Assembly (NCBI RefSeq): GCF_015776785.2
Contig: NZ_LFMD02000002.1
Coordinates: 428,125-492,124, forward strand
Source of the DNA: Kitasatospora sp. SUK 42
GTDB lineage: Bacteria > Actinomycetota > Actinomycetes > Streptomycetales > Streptomycetaceae
DNA length: 64,000 bases
Direction of reading: 5' to 3'
Below are positions 25,003-36,089 of the stretch, in pieces (the stretch's first letter is position 1; each line of letters begins with the position of its first letter). The translations under genes and the position numbers were made by a program. Under the pieces are notes generated by a model. That model worked only from the letters and a program-made list of their open reading frames with translations, made no database searches and had not been told where the DNA came from.

Positions 25003-26391
25003 TCAGCTGACGACGGTGACCTCGCCGATCCCGAGCGCCCGGACGTCCTCCGCGATCACGGCGGCGTCGCCGACCAGGACGGTGACCAGGCGGTCCGGCG
25101 GGAAGGCCGCGACCACGGCCTCGGTGGCCGCGGCGGTGGGCAGTTCGGCCAGCCGGCGGTAGACCTCGGCCTGGTAGTCGTCCGCGAGGTGCTGCTCGAC
25201 CTGGTCGGCCAGGGTGCCGGCGACCGAGCCCGCGGTCTCGTACTTCAGCGGCGCGACGCCGACCAGGAACTGCACGGCCTCGTCGCGCTCGGCGTCGGTC
25301 AGGCCCTCGGCGGCGAGGGTGCGCAGGATGGTCCAGGTGTCGGCCAGCGCGGGGGCGGTGGAGGCGGTGTCCACCGAGCCGCTGATGGCCAGCAGCGAGC
25401 GCCCGCTGCCGTCGGCGGCGGAGCGCAGCGGCTGGGCGAGGGCCCGCACGCCGTAGGTGTAGCCCTTCTCCTCGCGCAGGACGCGGTCCAGGCGGGAGGT
25501 GAGGGTGCCGCCGAGGCAGTAGGTGCCGAGGATCTGGGCGGCCCAGACCGGGTCGTGCCGGTCCGGCCCGATCCGGCCGATGAGCAGCTGGGTCTGGACG
25601 GAGCCGGGGCGGTCGACGATGAGCACGCGGCCGCGGTCGTCGGCGGTGACCGGGGCGTGCGCGGAGGGCTCGGCGGCCGAGCCGGTCCACGCGCCGAGGG
25701 TGCTCTCCAGCAGGGCGGGCAGGTCGACCCCGGTGAGGTCGCCGACCACGACCACGGTGGCGGTGGCGGGGCGCACGTGGGCCTCGTAGAAGGCCCGGAC
25801 GGCGGCACGGTCGATCGACTTGACGGTGTCGGCGGTGCCGCTGCGGGGCCGGGAGAGGCGGTCGGCGGCGTCGAAGAGCTCGGCGTACAGGGCCTTGGCG
25901 GCGCGCCGGGCCGGGTTGGCCTGCTCGTGGACGATCTCGTCCAGGCGGTTGGCGACCAGGCGCTCGATCTCCTCCTCGGGGAGGGCGGGAGCGCGCAGGG
26001 CGTCGGCGAGCAGGGTGAGGCCGCGCTGGAGCCGGGAGGCGGGGACCTCCAGGGAGAGCCTGATGCACGGGTGGTCGGCGTGCGCGTCGAGGGTGGCGCC
26101 GGCACGTTCGAGCTCGGCGGCGAACTCCTCGGCGGTGAGGGTGTCGGTGCCCTCGTTGAAGGCGCGGGCGAGGATGCCGGCCACGCCGTCGAGGCCCTCG
26201 GGTTCGGCGGCGAGCGGGGCGTCGAGCAGGACCTCGACGGCGACCAGCTGCTGGCCGGGCCGGTGGCAGTGCAGCACGGTGATCCCGTTGCCGAGGGCGG
26301 CCCGCTCGGGGGCGGGGAAGGCCCACGGGCTGGGGGTGCCGGGCTGCGGCTGGGGGTGGAAGGTCATGGCGGGAACGTGGTCGGTGCTCAT
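25003..26391 (-). CDS. M16 (pitrilysin/insulinase) family protein, non-catalytic partner
   Basis: 462 aa. Two M16 half-domains (about 20-230 and 230-455). The metal-binding HxxEH is absent: the corresponding helix reads GVAGILARAFNEGTDT. The C-terminal domain keeps the Arg/Tyr pair region SRLDRVLREEKGYTYGVRA that helps substrate binding. This is the inactive subunit, like the mitochondrial-processing-peptidase alpha type. It overlaps the catalytic partner's stop by 4 nt, so coupled translation and a heterodimer are likely. No signal peptide. Confidence 0.9.
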   Translation of the reverse strand: MSTDHVPAMTFHPQPQPGTPSPWAFPAPERAALGNGITVLHCHRPGQQLVAVEVLLDAPLAAEPEGLDGVAGILARAFNEGTDTLTAEEFAAELERAGATLDAHADHPCIRLSLEVPASRLQRGLTLLADALRAPALPEEEIERLVANRLDEIVHEQANPARRAAKALYAELFDAADRLSRPRSGTADTVKSIDRAAVRAFYEAHVRPATATVVVVGDLTGVDLPALLESTLGAWTGSAAEPSAHAPVTADDRGRVLIVDRPGSVQTQLLIGRIGPDRHDPVWAAQILGTYCLGGTLTSRLDRVLREEKGYTYGVRALAQPLRSAADGSGRSLLAISGSVDTASTAPALADTWTILRTLAAEGLTDAERDEAVQFLVGVAPLKYETAGSVAGTLADQVEQHLADDYQAEVYRRLAELPTAAATEAVVAAFPPDRLVTVLVGDAAVIAEDVRALGIGEVTVVS

Positions 26392-27722
26392 ACGGCGGCA
26401 CCCTCCTCTTCGGAAGCGGCGTCGGAAGCGGCGGCGGTCGGCTCGTAGACGAGGACGGCCCGGTTGTCGGGGTGGAGCCGGGCCTTGGCGACGGCCTGGA
26501 CCTCTTCGGCGGTGACGTCGAGGACCTTGGGGAGGGCGTTGTTCAGAAGCTTGGGGTCACCGAACAGGACGGCGTAGCGGCAGAGTTCGTCGGCGCGGCC
26601 GGCCACGGTGGTGAGCCGGTCGAGCCACTCGCGCTCGATCTGGGCCTGGGCGCGCTCCAGCTCCTCGGTCGTCGGGCCCTCGGCGGCGAAGCGGGCGAGC
26701 TCCTCGTCCACGGCGGCGTCGATCTGCTCGATGGTGGCGTCGCCGGAGGTCTTGACGTCGAGCCAGCCGAGGCTGGGGGCGCCGGCCAGCCGGAGCAGGC
26801 CGAAGCCGGCCGCGACGGCGGTGCGGTCGCGGCGGACCAGCCGGTTGTAGAGGCGGCTGGACTCGCCGCTGCCGAGGATGGTGAGGGCGAGGTCGGCGGC
26901 GTCGGCCTCGCGGGTGCCGTCGTGCGGCAACCGGTAGGCGGCCATCAGGGCGCGGGAGGGGACGTCCTCGTTGATCTGCTCGCGCAGCTCGCGGCCGATG
27001 GTCTCGGGCAGTTCGCCCGAGCGCGGGGGCTGCTTGCCGTCGTGGGCGGGGATGGAGCCGAAGTACTTCTCGACCCAGGCGATGGTCTGCTCGGGGTCGA
27101 TGTCGCCGACGACGGACAGGACGGCGTTGTTGGGCGCGTAGTAGGTGCGGAAGAACGCGCGGGCGTCGTCGAGGGTGGCGGCGTCGAGGTCGGCCATCGA
27201 GCCGATCGGGGTGTGGTGGTACGGGTGGCCGTCGGGGAACGAGAGCGCGGTGAGCTTCTCGAAGGCGGTGCCGTACGGAACGTTGTCGTAGCGCTGGCGG
27301 CGCTCGTTCTTGACGACGTCGCGCTGGTTCTCCATGGACGTCTCGTCGAGGGCGACGAGCAGCGAGCCCATCCGGTCGGCCTCCAGCCAGAGGGCGAGCT
27401 CCAGCTGGTGGGCGGGCATGGTCTCGAAGTAGTTGGTGCGCTCGAAGCTCGTGGTGCCGTTGAGCGAGCCGCCGGCGCCCTGGACGAGCTCGAAGTGCCC
27501 GTTGTTGGAGACGTTGGCGGAGCCCTGGAACATCAGGTGCTCGAAGAGGTGGGCGAGGCCGGTGCGGCCCTTGACCTCGTGCCGGGAGCCCACGTCGTAC
27601 CAGAGGCAGACGGCTGCGACCGGGGTGAGGTGGTCCTCGGAGAGGACGACGCGCAGGCCGTTGGCCAGGCGGTGCTCGGTGATGGCGATGCCTCGGCTGG
27701 AGGCGGGGGCCGGGTTGGCCAT
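26388..27722 (-). CDS. M16 family zinc metallopeptidase, catalytic subunit
   Basis: 444 aa from ATG 27722 (GGGAAGGA 9 nt upstream). The frame continues open upstream across parC antisense, which is not coding. Inverted zinc motif HLFEH (residues 58-62) in GLAHLFEHLMFQGSAN, with a downstream acidic helix (QRDVVKNERRQRY) supplying the third ligand. Second, inactive M16 domain about 225-430. Predicted to cleave oligopeptides or processing intermediates in the cytoplasm, together with the partner subunit. First gene of the pair. Confidence 0.92.
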   Translation of the reverse strand: MANPAPASSRGIAITEHRLANGLRVVLSEDHLTPVAAVCLWYDVGSRHEVKGRTGLAHLFEHLMFQGSANVSNNGHFELVQGAGGSLNGTTSFERTNYFETMPAHQLELALWLEADRMGSLLVALDETSMENQRDVVKNERRQRYDNVPYGTAFEKLTALSFPDGHPYHHTPIGSMADLDAATLDDARAFFRTYYAPNNAVLSVVGDIDPEQTIAWVEKYFGSIPAHDGKQPPRSGELPETIGRELREQINEDVPSRALMAAYRLPHDGTREADAADLALTILGSGESSRLYNRLVRRDRTAVAAGFGLLRLAGAPSLGWLDVKTSGDATIEQIDAAVDEELARFAAEGPTTEELERAQAQIEREWLDRLTTVAGRADELCRYAVLFGDPKLLNNALPKVLDVTAEEVQAVAKARLHPDNRAVLVYEPTAAASDAASEEEGAAV

Positions 27723-27760
27723 GCGCTCGGGTCCTTCCCGTCGTCGATGTCGGGGTTCGT

Positions 27761-27890
27761 GTGGCGTCCCCCATTGTGGTGCAACGCACGGGCGCCCCGG
27801 ATGTGTCCGCGCGGACGGGGCGTTCGCCAGGGGCGGAAGAGGGCCGCTGACCGGGTGTGTCGGTGCGAGGGTCCACAATGGGGGCGCCAC
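27761..27890. promoter_or_regulatory. Mirror-image promoter region between the M16 operon and parC
   Basis: GTGGCGTCCCCCATTGTGG (27761-27779) is the inverse of CCACAATGGGGGCGCCAC (27873-27890), apart from one extra T. Read in each gene's own direction, both contain CCACAATGGGGG, where CACAAT looks like a -10 box. The two start regions therefore share about 18 bp of identical sequence facing outward, about 94 bp apart. Confidence 0.6.
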
Positions 27891-28007
27891 GCCCTGTTGA
27901 CCGCCTCCGGTTGACGGGGCCGAGGGCAGGACGGCGTAGGCCGACCGAACGAACGACCGACGACCGACCGAGACACAGCCAGCGACACGTAAGGGAGCCC
28001 CGCCGCG

Positions 28008-30458
<2,451 letters not shown>

Positions 30459-30470
30459 CGGGCCCCTTCG

Positions 30471-30502
30471 GAGGGCGGGGTGCCTACGGGCGCCCCGCCC
30501 TC
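30471..30502. terminator. Terminator after parC
   Basis: GAGGGCGGGGTGCC (30471-30484) pairs with GGCGCCCCGCCCTC (30489-30502), 14 bp with one G-U pair, loop TACG. It starts 12 bp past the parC stop. Confidence 0.82.
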
Positions 30503-30567
30503 GGCCGTTCCCGGGCGGGTCCGTTCCGGTGCTCAACCGTTCCCGGGCCCGGCCGAACCGCCGGGGG

Positions 30568-30580
30568 TAGCCTTGCGCGG
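30568..30580 (+). promoter_or_regulatory. -10 box setting a leaderless GTG start
   Basis: TAGCCT (30568-30573) followed by 7 nt and then GTG at 30581 with no Shine-Dalgarno, the usual geometry of leaderless Streptomyces transcripts. The -35 region (TTCCCG near 30540) is weak. Confidence 0.5.
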
Positions 30581-31483
30581 GTGAGCACCTGTGCGACCGT
30601 GTCGCGTGAACTTTCGGAGCCGCTGGCCGCGACCGCCGCGGCGGCGACCACCTGGCTGCTGGTCGAGCAGAACGGCCCGTGGGGCGCGAAGGCGCTGGCC
30701 GAGAGCCACCTGGACGAGGCGACCGGGCGGGCCCTGGAGGTGGCCGCGGCGGGGACAGGGGTCCGGGTGGCGCTGATCCGGCGGCCGGGGCGGCACGCGG
30801 ACTGCCTGCCGACCGCGCGGCACGAGGTGATCGTGGCGCACACGGTGCCGGGCCGCGGCTGGGTGCGCCGGGCGGAGGCGGCGGCTCCGGCGGAGCTGCT
30901 GGAGCTGGACTTCGCGGCGCTGGGGACCGGGGATCACGCGGGTTTCGGGGCCGAGCACGTCGGCGGCCCGGTGGCGCTGGTGTGCACCAACGGCCGCCGG
31001 GACCGCTGCTGCGCGCTGCTGGGCCGTCCGCTCGCCGCGGAGCTGGCGGCGGCCGGGCACAGCGAGGTGTGGGAGGTGACGCACCTGGGCGGGCACCGCT
31101 TCTCCCCCACCATGCTGGTGCTGCCGTACGGCTACGCGTACGGGCGGCTGACGCCGGAGACCGCCAAGGAGGTGCTGGCGGCGACAGCGGCCGGGCACAT
31201 GGTGCCGGAGTGGTCGCGGGGCTGCTCGGGCTGGGACCGCCCGGGTCAGGCGGCCGAGCACGCCGTGCGGCTGGCGACCGGCGAGACCGCGGTGGACGCG
31301 CTGACGCTGACGCAGCGGCCGGACGGCGAGGGCCGCTGGCTGGTGAACGTGCTGCACCGGGACGGCCGGGCCTGGGAGGTGGACGTGATCGAGACGGTGA
31401 GCGAGCCGCCGCGTCCGGAGAGCTGCGGCAAGGCCGCCGGGACGCCGTCGCGGATGGACGTGCTCTCCGTACGGGGCGTCTGA
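30581..31483 (+). CDS. Sucrase/ferredoxin-like (Suc_Fer) family protein
   Basis: 300 aa. Thioredoxin-like [2Fe-2S] protein family (Pfam Suc_Fer-like). Key cysteines: VCTNGRRDRCCALLG (about 132-146) and SRGCSGWDRPG, with the signature HLGGHRFSPTMLVLPYGYAYG between them. Probable iron-sulfur electron carrier; biological partner unknown. Start GTG 30581 chosen from the -10 spacing and lack of a ribosome binding site. Convergent with the importer operon. Confidence 0.85.
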   Translation: MSTCATVSRELSEPLAATAAAATTWLLVEQNGPWGAKALAESHLDEATGRALEVAAAGTGVRVALIRRPGRHADCLPTARHEVIVAHTVPGRGWVRRAEAAAPAELLELDFAALGTGDHAGFGAEHVGGPVALVCTNGRRDRCCALLGRPLAAELAAAGHSEVWEVTHLGGHRFSPTMLVLPYGYAYGRLTPETAKEVLAATAAGHMVPEWSRGCSGWDRPGQAAEHAVRLATGETAVDALTLTQRPDGEGRWLVNVLHRDGRAWEVDVIETVSEPPRPESCGKAAGTPSRMDVLSVRGV

Positions 31484-31527
31484 CACGACGGCCCCGCGCC
31501 CGTGGGGGTGAGCGCGGGACCGTCGTG
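31484..31527. terminator. Bidirectional terminator between the Suc_Fer gene and the importer
   Basis: CACGACGGCCCCGCGC (31484-31499) pairs with GCGCGGGACCGTCGTG (31512-31527), 16 bp with one non-Watson-Crick pair. It immediately follows the stop codon of the plus-strand gene. Confidence 0.82.
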
Positions 31528-31538
31528 CCGCAGGGGCG

Positions 31539-32612
31539 TCAGCCGGTGGCCTTGCCGACGAACTCCGTGGTGTACGTCCGGGACAGGTCGATCGTCCCCT
31601 CCTTGCCCTTGACGTCCGGGTGGAAGGCGGCGAGCACGTCGAGCACCGTCTTCGGACCGTCGGCGGGCATCACCCCGTCCGTGGTGAACATCGGCAGGGT
31701 CGACCTGATCGCCGCCGCGTACTGCTCGGCGCCGCCCTGCGCGTAGTCCGCGGGCATCTGCGCGGCGATCTCCTCCGGGCTGTGGGTGGACATCCACTTG
31801 AGGGTCTTCACGAAGGCGTTGGCGAGCTTCTGGGTGGTCTCCCTGTTCTTCTCCACCCAGTCGGTGTTCATGTACAGCGCGGAGGACGGGTAGAGCCCGC
31901 CGAGCGCCTGGCGCGAGCCCTCGGGGGTGCGCATGTCGTAGAGGATCTTGCCGAGGCCCTTGTCGAGGACGTTGGCGACGGTCGGGTCGGTGGTCATCCC
32001 GGCGTCGATGCTGCCCTGCTGCAGCGCGGCGACGAAGGTCTGACCGGCGCCGACCGCGATCGGGCTGAACTCGCTGACGGCGGTGCCGTTCTTGACCGCG
32101 AGGTACTTGGTGAGGAAGTCGGTCGAGGAGCCGACGCTGGTGACGCCGAGCTTCCTGCCCTTGAAGTCGGCGCCGGACCTGATCGCGTCGGCCTGCTTGG
32201 TGGAGACCAGTTCGACCTCACCGGGGGCCTGGGCGAACTGCACCACGGATTCGACGTTCTTGCCCTTGGCCTGGAGGTCGATGGTGTGGTCGTAGAAGCC
32301 GACGGCGCCCTGGACGTCGCCGGCCAGCAGCGCGGTGGTGGCGTTGACGCCGGCCGGCTCGCTCATCAGCTCGACGTTGACGCCGGCGTCGGCGAAGTAG
32401 CCCAGCCGCTGGGTGAGCATCGCGGGCAGGTAGATGACCTTGTCCAGGCCGCCGACCATGATCTTGACCTTGGGTCCGTCGACCTGTCGGCCGGCCGGGG
32501 CGGCGGCGCCGTGGGTGGAGGTGGCGGCGTCGTTGGCACAGGCGGAGAGCGGGAGGAGCAGGGCGGCGGCGAGGGCGGCGGCAACGACTCTGCCGGTCGG
32601 GTTCGGGCGCAT
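31539..32612 (-). CDS. ABC transporter substrate-binding lipoprotein (SsuA/NMT1-like)
   Basis: 357 aa. Signal peptide with lipobox: AAALAAALLLPLSACAND, cleaved before the Cys at about 25. NMT1/periplasmic-binding fold (SsuA/TauA/ThiY group): IMVGGLDKVIYLPAMLTQRLGYF, GAVGFYDHTIDLQAKGK, KLGVTSVGSSTDFLTKYL. The ligand could be an alkanesulfonate, nitrate/cyanate or a pyrimidine precursor. Third gene of the importer operon, after the ATPase and permease. No THI-box or other riboswitch that I recognise precedes the operon. Confidence 0.9.
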   Translation of the reverse strand: MRPNPTGRVVAAALAAALLLPLSACANDAATSTHGAAAPAGRQVDGPKVKIMVGGLDKVIYLPAMLTQRLGYFADAGVNVELMSEPAGVNATTALLAGDVQGAVGFYDHTIDLQAKGKNVESVVQFAQAPGEVELVSTKQADAIRSGADFKGRKLGVTSVGSSTDFLTKYLAVKNGTAVSEFSPIAVGAGQTFVAALQQGSIDAGMTTDPTVANVLDKGLGKILYDMRTPEGSRQALGGLYPSSALYMNTDWVEKNRETTQKLANAFVKTLKWMSTHSPEEIAAQMPADYAQGGAEQYAAAIRSTLPMFTTDGVMPADGPKTVLDVLAAFHPDVKGKEGTIDLSRTYTTEFVGKATG

Positions 32613-32648
32613 GGGTGGGGCCTCTCTGGTACGGGCGGGAGGGGGAGT

Positions 32649-33518
32649 TCAGCGGCCGTCGCCCGCGTCCGCGGGCTTCCAGCGGAACAGCTTCTTCTCG
32701 GCGAAGGTCAGCAGCCCCTCGGTCAGCAGTGCGACCACGGCGAGGATGGTCATGGCGGCGTACACCCCGGCCGCGTTGAAGGTGCCCTGGGCGGCGGCCA
32801 CCAGCAGGCCGAGGCCCTTGGTGGCGCCGATGTACTCGCCGACGATCGCGCCGATCAGCGCGAAGCCGAAGCTGACGTGCAGGCTGGTGAAGATCCAGGT
32901 GGTGGCGGCCGGGATGACCACCTGGAGGGTGACCCTGCGGTTGTCGGCGCCGAGGATGCGGGCGTTGGCGACGAGGTTGCGGTCCACCTCGCGGGCGCCC
33001 TGGAAGGCGTTGAAGAACACCGGGAAGAACACCAGGACCACCGCGGAGGCGACCTTGGAGGCCGGGCCGAGACCGAACCAGATCAGGAAGATCGGGGCGA
33101 GCACGATCCGGGGGATGGCGTTGAGCACCTTGATGTACGGCCCGAACACGTCGGCCAGGAAGCGGACCCGGCCCAGCGCGATGCCCAGCAGCACACCGCC
33201 GGTCACCCCGATCACCCAGCCGCTGAGCGCCTCGTACAGGGTGTAGCCGATCTGCTCGCCGAGCGGTCCCTGCGCGGTGCCGTGGCTGACCCACTGCCAG
33301 ATCTGGTCCCAGATCCTCGACGGCTGCGAGAAGTTGAACGGGTCGATGACGTCCGCGCGGGCGCACACCTCCCACAGCCCGAGGAAGGCGGCCAGCACCC
33401 CGGCCCGGGCCGCGTGGACGCCCAACCTGCGGTTGCGGGCGGCCCGTTCGCGGGCCTCGGTCCTGGTCGTGGCGGCCGGGGCCCTTCCGGCCTCGGTCCG
33501 CACGGTCTCAAGCGGCAC
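32649..33518 (-). CDS. ABC transporter permease (SsuC-like)
   Basis: 289 aa. N-terminal charged region, then six TM helices of the BPD_transp_1 type. The EAA coupling loop is EVDRNLVANARILGADNRRV (about 180-200), close to the EAA-x3-G-x9-I-x-LP consensus. Typical SsuC/TauC partner of the flanking binding protein. Its start overlaps the ATPase end by 11 nt, so translation is coupled. Confidence 0.9.
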   Translation of the reverse strand: MPLETVRTEAGRAPAATTRTEARERAARNRRLGVHAARAGVLAAFLGLWEVCARADVIDPFNFSQPSRIWDQIWQWVSHGTAQGPLGEQIGYTLYEALSGWVIGVTGGVLLGIALGRVRFLADVFGPYIKVLNAIPRIVLAPIFLIWFGLGPASKVASAVVLVFFPVFFNAFQGAREVDRNLVANARILGADNRRVTLQVVIPAATTWIFTSLHVSFGFALIGAIVGEYIGATKGLGLLVAAAQGTFNAAGVYAAMTILAVVALLTEGLLTFAEKKLFRWKPADAGDGR

Positions 33519-34317
33519 GACCCGCTCCTCTCTCCCGGGTGATGCGCACCTCTTCGCCGAGCGAGGCCCAGATCTCGCGGTACAGCTCGACGAACCTCGG
33601 TTCCAGCCGGACGGCCTCCACGGTGCGCGGGCGCGGCAGGTCGACGGTGAAGACCTCCTTGACGGTGGCGGGGCCCGCCGTCATCACGACGACCCGGTCG
33701 GCGAGCGCGATCGCCTCGTCCAGGTCGTGGGTGACGAACACCACCGACGAGCCCGTTCCGGCCCACAGCTCCAGCAGCTGGTCGGACATCAGGGCGCGGG
33801 TCTGCACGTCCAGCGCCGAGAACGGCTCGTCCATCAGCAGGATCGACGGGTCGTTGACGAAGGTCTGGGCGAGCGCGACGCGCTTGCGCATGCCACCGGA
33901 CAGCTGGTGCGGGTAACGGTCCTCGAAGGCGGCCAGGCCGACCCGGCCCAGCCAGTCCCGGGCCCGCTCCCTGGCCTCGGCGGTGGGCACGCCGCGGAAG
34001 CGCGGCCCGGCCATCACGTTGGACAGGACGGTGCGCCAGGGGAAGACGGCGTCCTGCTGGAAGACGAACCCGACCTTGGGGTCGATCCCGCGCACGGGCT
34101 CGCCGTACACCCGGACCTCGCCCTCGGTGGGCTCCTCCAGGCCGCTGACCAGGGTCAGCGTGGTGGACTTGCCGCAACCGGTGGGCCCGACGACGGCGAC
34201 GAACTCGCCCTGGGCGACGGTCAGATCGAGATCGCGGACGGCGGTGTGCAGCGCCCCCGAAGGGGTGCGGAAGCGTTTCGTCGCGCCGGTCAGCTCGATC
34301 GCCGGGGTGTCAGTCAT
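33508..34317 (-). CDS. ABC transporter ATP-binding protein (SsuB/TauB-like)
   Basis: 269 aa from ATG 34317, with GGGAGGA four nt upstream. Walker A VGPTGCGKST (about 43-52), Q-loop VFQQDAVFPWRTV, signature HQLSGGMRKRVALAQ, Walker B ILLMDEPFSALD, switch His in VFVTHDLDEA. First gene of the operon, energising import of the ligand held by the lipoprotein. The promoter is shared with the divergent histidine kinase gene (178 bp between), suggesting that the sensor controls the importer or the downstream symporter. Confidence 0.93.
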   Translation of the reverse strand: MTDTPAIELTGATKRFRTPSGALHTAVRDLDLTVAQGEFVAVVGPTGCGKSTTLTLVSGLEEPTEGEVRVYGEPVRGIDPKVGFVFQQDAVFPWRTVLSNVMAGPRFRGVPTAEARERARDWLGRVGLAAFEDRYPHQLSGGMRKRVALAQTFVNDPSILLMDEPFSALDVQTRALMSDQLLELWAGTGSSVVFVTHDLDEAIALADRVVVMTAGPATVKEVFTVDLPRPRTVEAVRLEPRFVELYREIWASLGEEVRITRERGAGRAA

Positions 34318-34496
34318 GCAATCCTCCCGGGTCAGTGCTTGCCCCAGGACGGTAGGAGCGGGCCCCGCCCCGGCGGGAGCCTTCTTCGCGTAGTGCGACT
34401 TCTCCGCATTGAGGGGTGTTCTGCTCCTTTTGCTTCCGCTACAACTGCGGGAACGAAGAGCCACCCTCCCCCCACCCCCACCGAGAGGAGGCCCGG

Positions 34497-36089
34497 ATGA
34501 AGCTCCCCCACTGGCCCCGCCGGGTCTTCGCCCAGCTGCTGCTGAGCCAGACCGTCGTCACCGTCGGCGTCACCGCCGTCACCGCCGGACTGTTCCTGGC
34601 CCCGGTCAGCAGCGAGCTGGACCACGACGCGATGCAGCGGGCGCTGTCCATCGCCCAGGCCACCGCCGCCGACGAGACGATCGCCCGGGCCGCCGACATC
34701 CGCGACCCGGTGACCGCTCAGCGCAACGCCGAGCAGATCCGCCTGGCCACCGGCGCCAGCTTCGTCGTGGTCACCGACCTGGACGGGATCCGCCTCTCGC
34801 ACACCGACCCGCACCGGATCGGCCACCGGGTCAGCACCGACCCCGAACCCGCCCTCAACGGCCGCAGCGTCACCGCCATCCAGGAGGGCACCCTGGGCCG
34901 CACCGCCCGCGGCAAGGTCCCGCTGCGCGCGGCGGACGGCAGGATCGTCGGCGAGGTGTCGGTCGGCATCAGCGACGACTCGATCCGCCGCCGCCTGCTG
35001 AAGATGCTCACCGGCATCCTGCTGTGCGCCGGCGCCGGCCTGGCCGCCGGTACGGTGGCCACCCTCGCCCTGGCCCGCCGGCTCAAGCGCCGCACCCACA
35101 ACATCGCGCTGGCCGACATCTCCGCGCTGCTGGTCGAACGCGAGGCGATGCTGCACGGCATCCGCGAGGGCATGGTCGCACTCGACGAGCGCGGCCGGAT
35201 CCGGCTGGCCAACGACGAGGCGGTCCGGCTGCTCGGCCTGCCCGGGGACTGCACCGGCCGCCCGATCGCCGAGGTGCTGCCCCCGGGCCGACTGGCCGAC
35301 GTGCTCACCGGGCGGATCACCGGCGCCGACCTGCCCGCCGTCCGGGACGACCGGGTGCTGGTGGTGAACCGGATGACCACCGCCGAGGGCGGGGCGGTGG
35401 TGACGCTGCGCGACCGGACCGAGCTGGAGTCGCTCGTCCGCGAGCTGGACACCACCCGCAGCCTGACCGAGGCGCTGCGCGCCCAGGACCACGAGCACGC
35501 CAACCGGATGCACACCCTGCTCGGCCTGCTGGAACTCGGCCGCCACGAACAGGCGGTGGCCTTCATCTCCGAGCAGTCCGGCTCGCACGCCGTGGTCGCC
35601 GCCGGGATCGCCGAGCAGGTGCGGGATCCGCACGTCGCCGCCCTCCTGGCGGGCAAGACGGCGGTGGCCGGCGAACGCGGGGTGCGGCTGGCGCTCGCCC
35701 CGGCGGCGCACCTGCCGGACACCGTGGTGGACACCCGGGCGCTGGTGACGGTCCTCGGCAACCTGATCGACAACGCGGTGGACGCGTTGGCGCCGGGCGG
35801 GGGCGGCGTGGAGGTGAGCCTGGCCGCGGCCGGCTCCACCCTGCTGCTCCAGGTCGCGGACAGCGGCCCGGGCGTACCCGAGGAACTGCGCGAGCAGGTC
35901 TTCGAGGAGGGGTGGACCAGCAAGGACGCGCCCGCGCACCGTCCGCGCGGGCTGGGCCTGGCGATGGTGCGCCGACTGGTCGAACGGACCGGCGGCCGGA
36001 TCGTGCTCGACACCGGCCCGCTCGGCGGCGCCCGGTTCACCGTCGAACTGCCCGAGGCCCTGCTCACCGCTCAGCTCGTGGAGGCGTGA
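34497..36089 (+). CDS. CitA/DcuS-type sensor histidine kinase
   Basis: 530 aa from ATG 34497 (GAGAGGAGG). TM1 (about 15-37), extracytoplasmic PAS-like ligand domain (about 40-168) with FVVVTDLDGIRLSHTDPHRIG, the citrate/C4-dicarboxylate-sensor signature, TM2 (about 170-192), cytoplasmic PAS (about 213-310). The DHp helix carries phospho-acceptor His332 in RAQDHEHANRMH, and the HATPase_c domain (NLIDNAVDAL, GLGLAMVRRLVERTGG). Probably senses a di- or tricarboxylate. Its stop overlaps the response-regulator start by 1 nt. Confidence 0.92.
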   Translation: MKLPHWPRRVFAQLLLSQTVVTVGVTAVTAGLFLAPVSSELDHDAMQRALSIAQATAADETIARAADIRDPVTAQRNAEQIRLATGASFVVVTDLDGIRLSHTDPHRIGHRVSTDPEPALNGRSVTAIQEGTLGRTARGKVPLRAADGRIVGEVSVGISDDSIRRRLLKMLTGILLCAGAGLAAGTVATLALARRLKRRTHNIALADISALLVEREAMLHGIREGMVALDERGRIRLANDEAVRLLGLPGDCTGRPIAEVLPPGRLADVLTGRITGADLPAVRDDRVLVVNRMTTAEGGAVVTLRDRTELESLVRELDTTRSLTEALRAQDHEHANRMHTLLGLLELGRHEQAVAFISEQSGSHAVVAAGIAEQVRDPHVAALLAGKTAVAGERGVRLALAPAAHLPDTVVDTRALVTVLGNLIDNAVDALAPGGGGVEVSLAAAGSTLLLQVADSGPGVPEELREQVFEEGWTSKDAPAHRPRGLGLAMVRRLVERTGGRIVLDTGPLGGARFTVELPEALLTAQLVEA

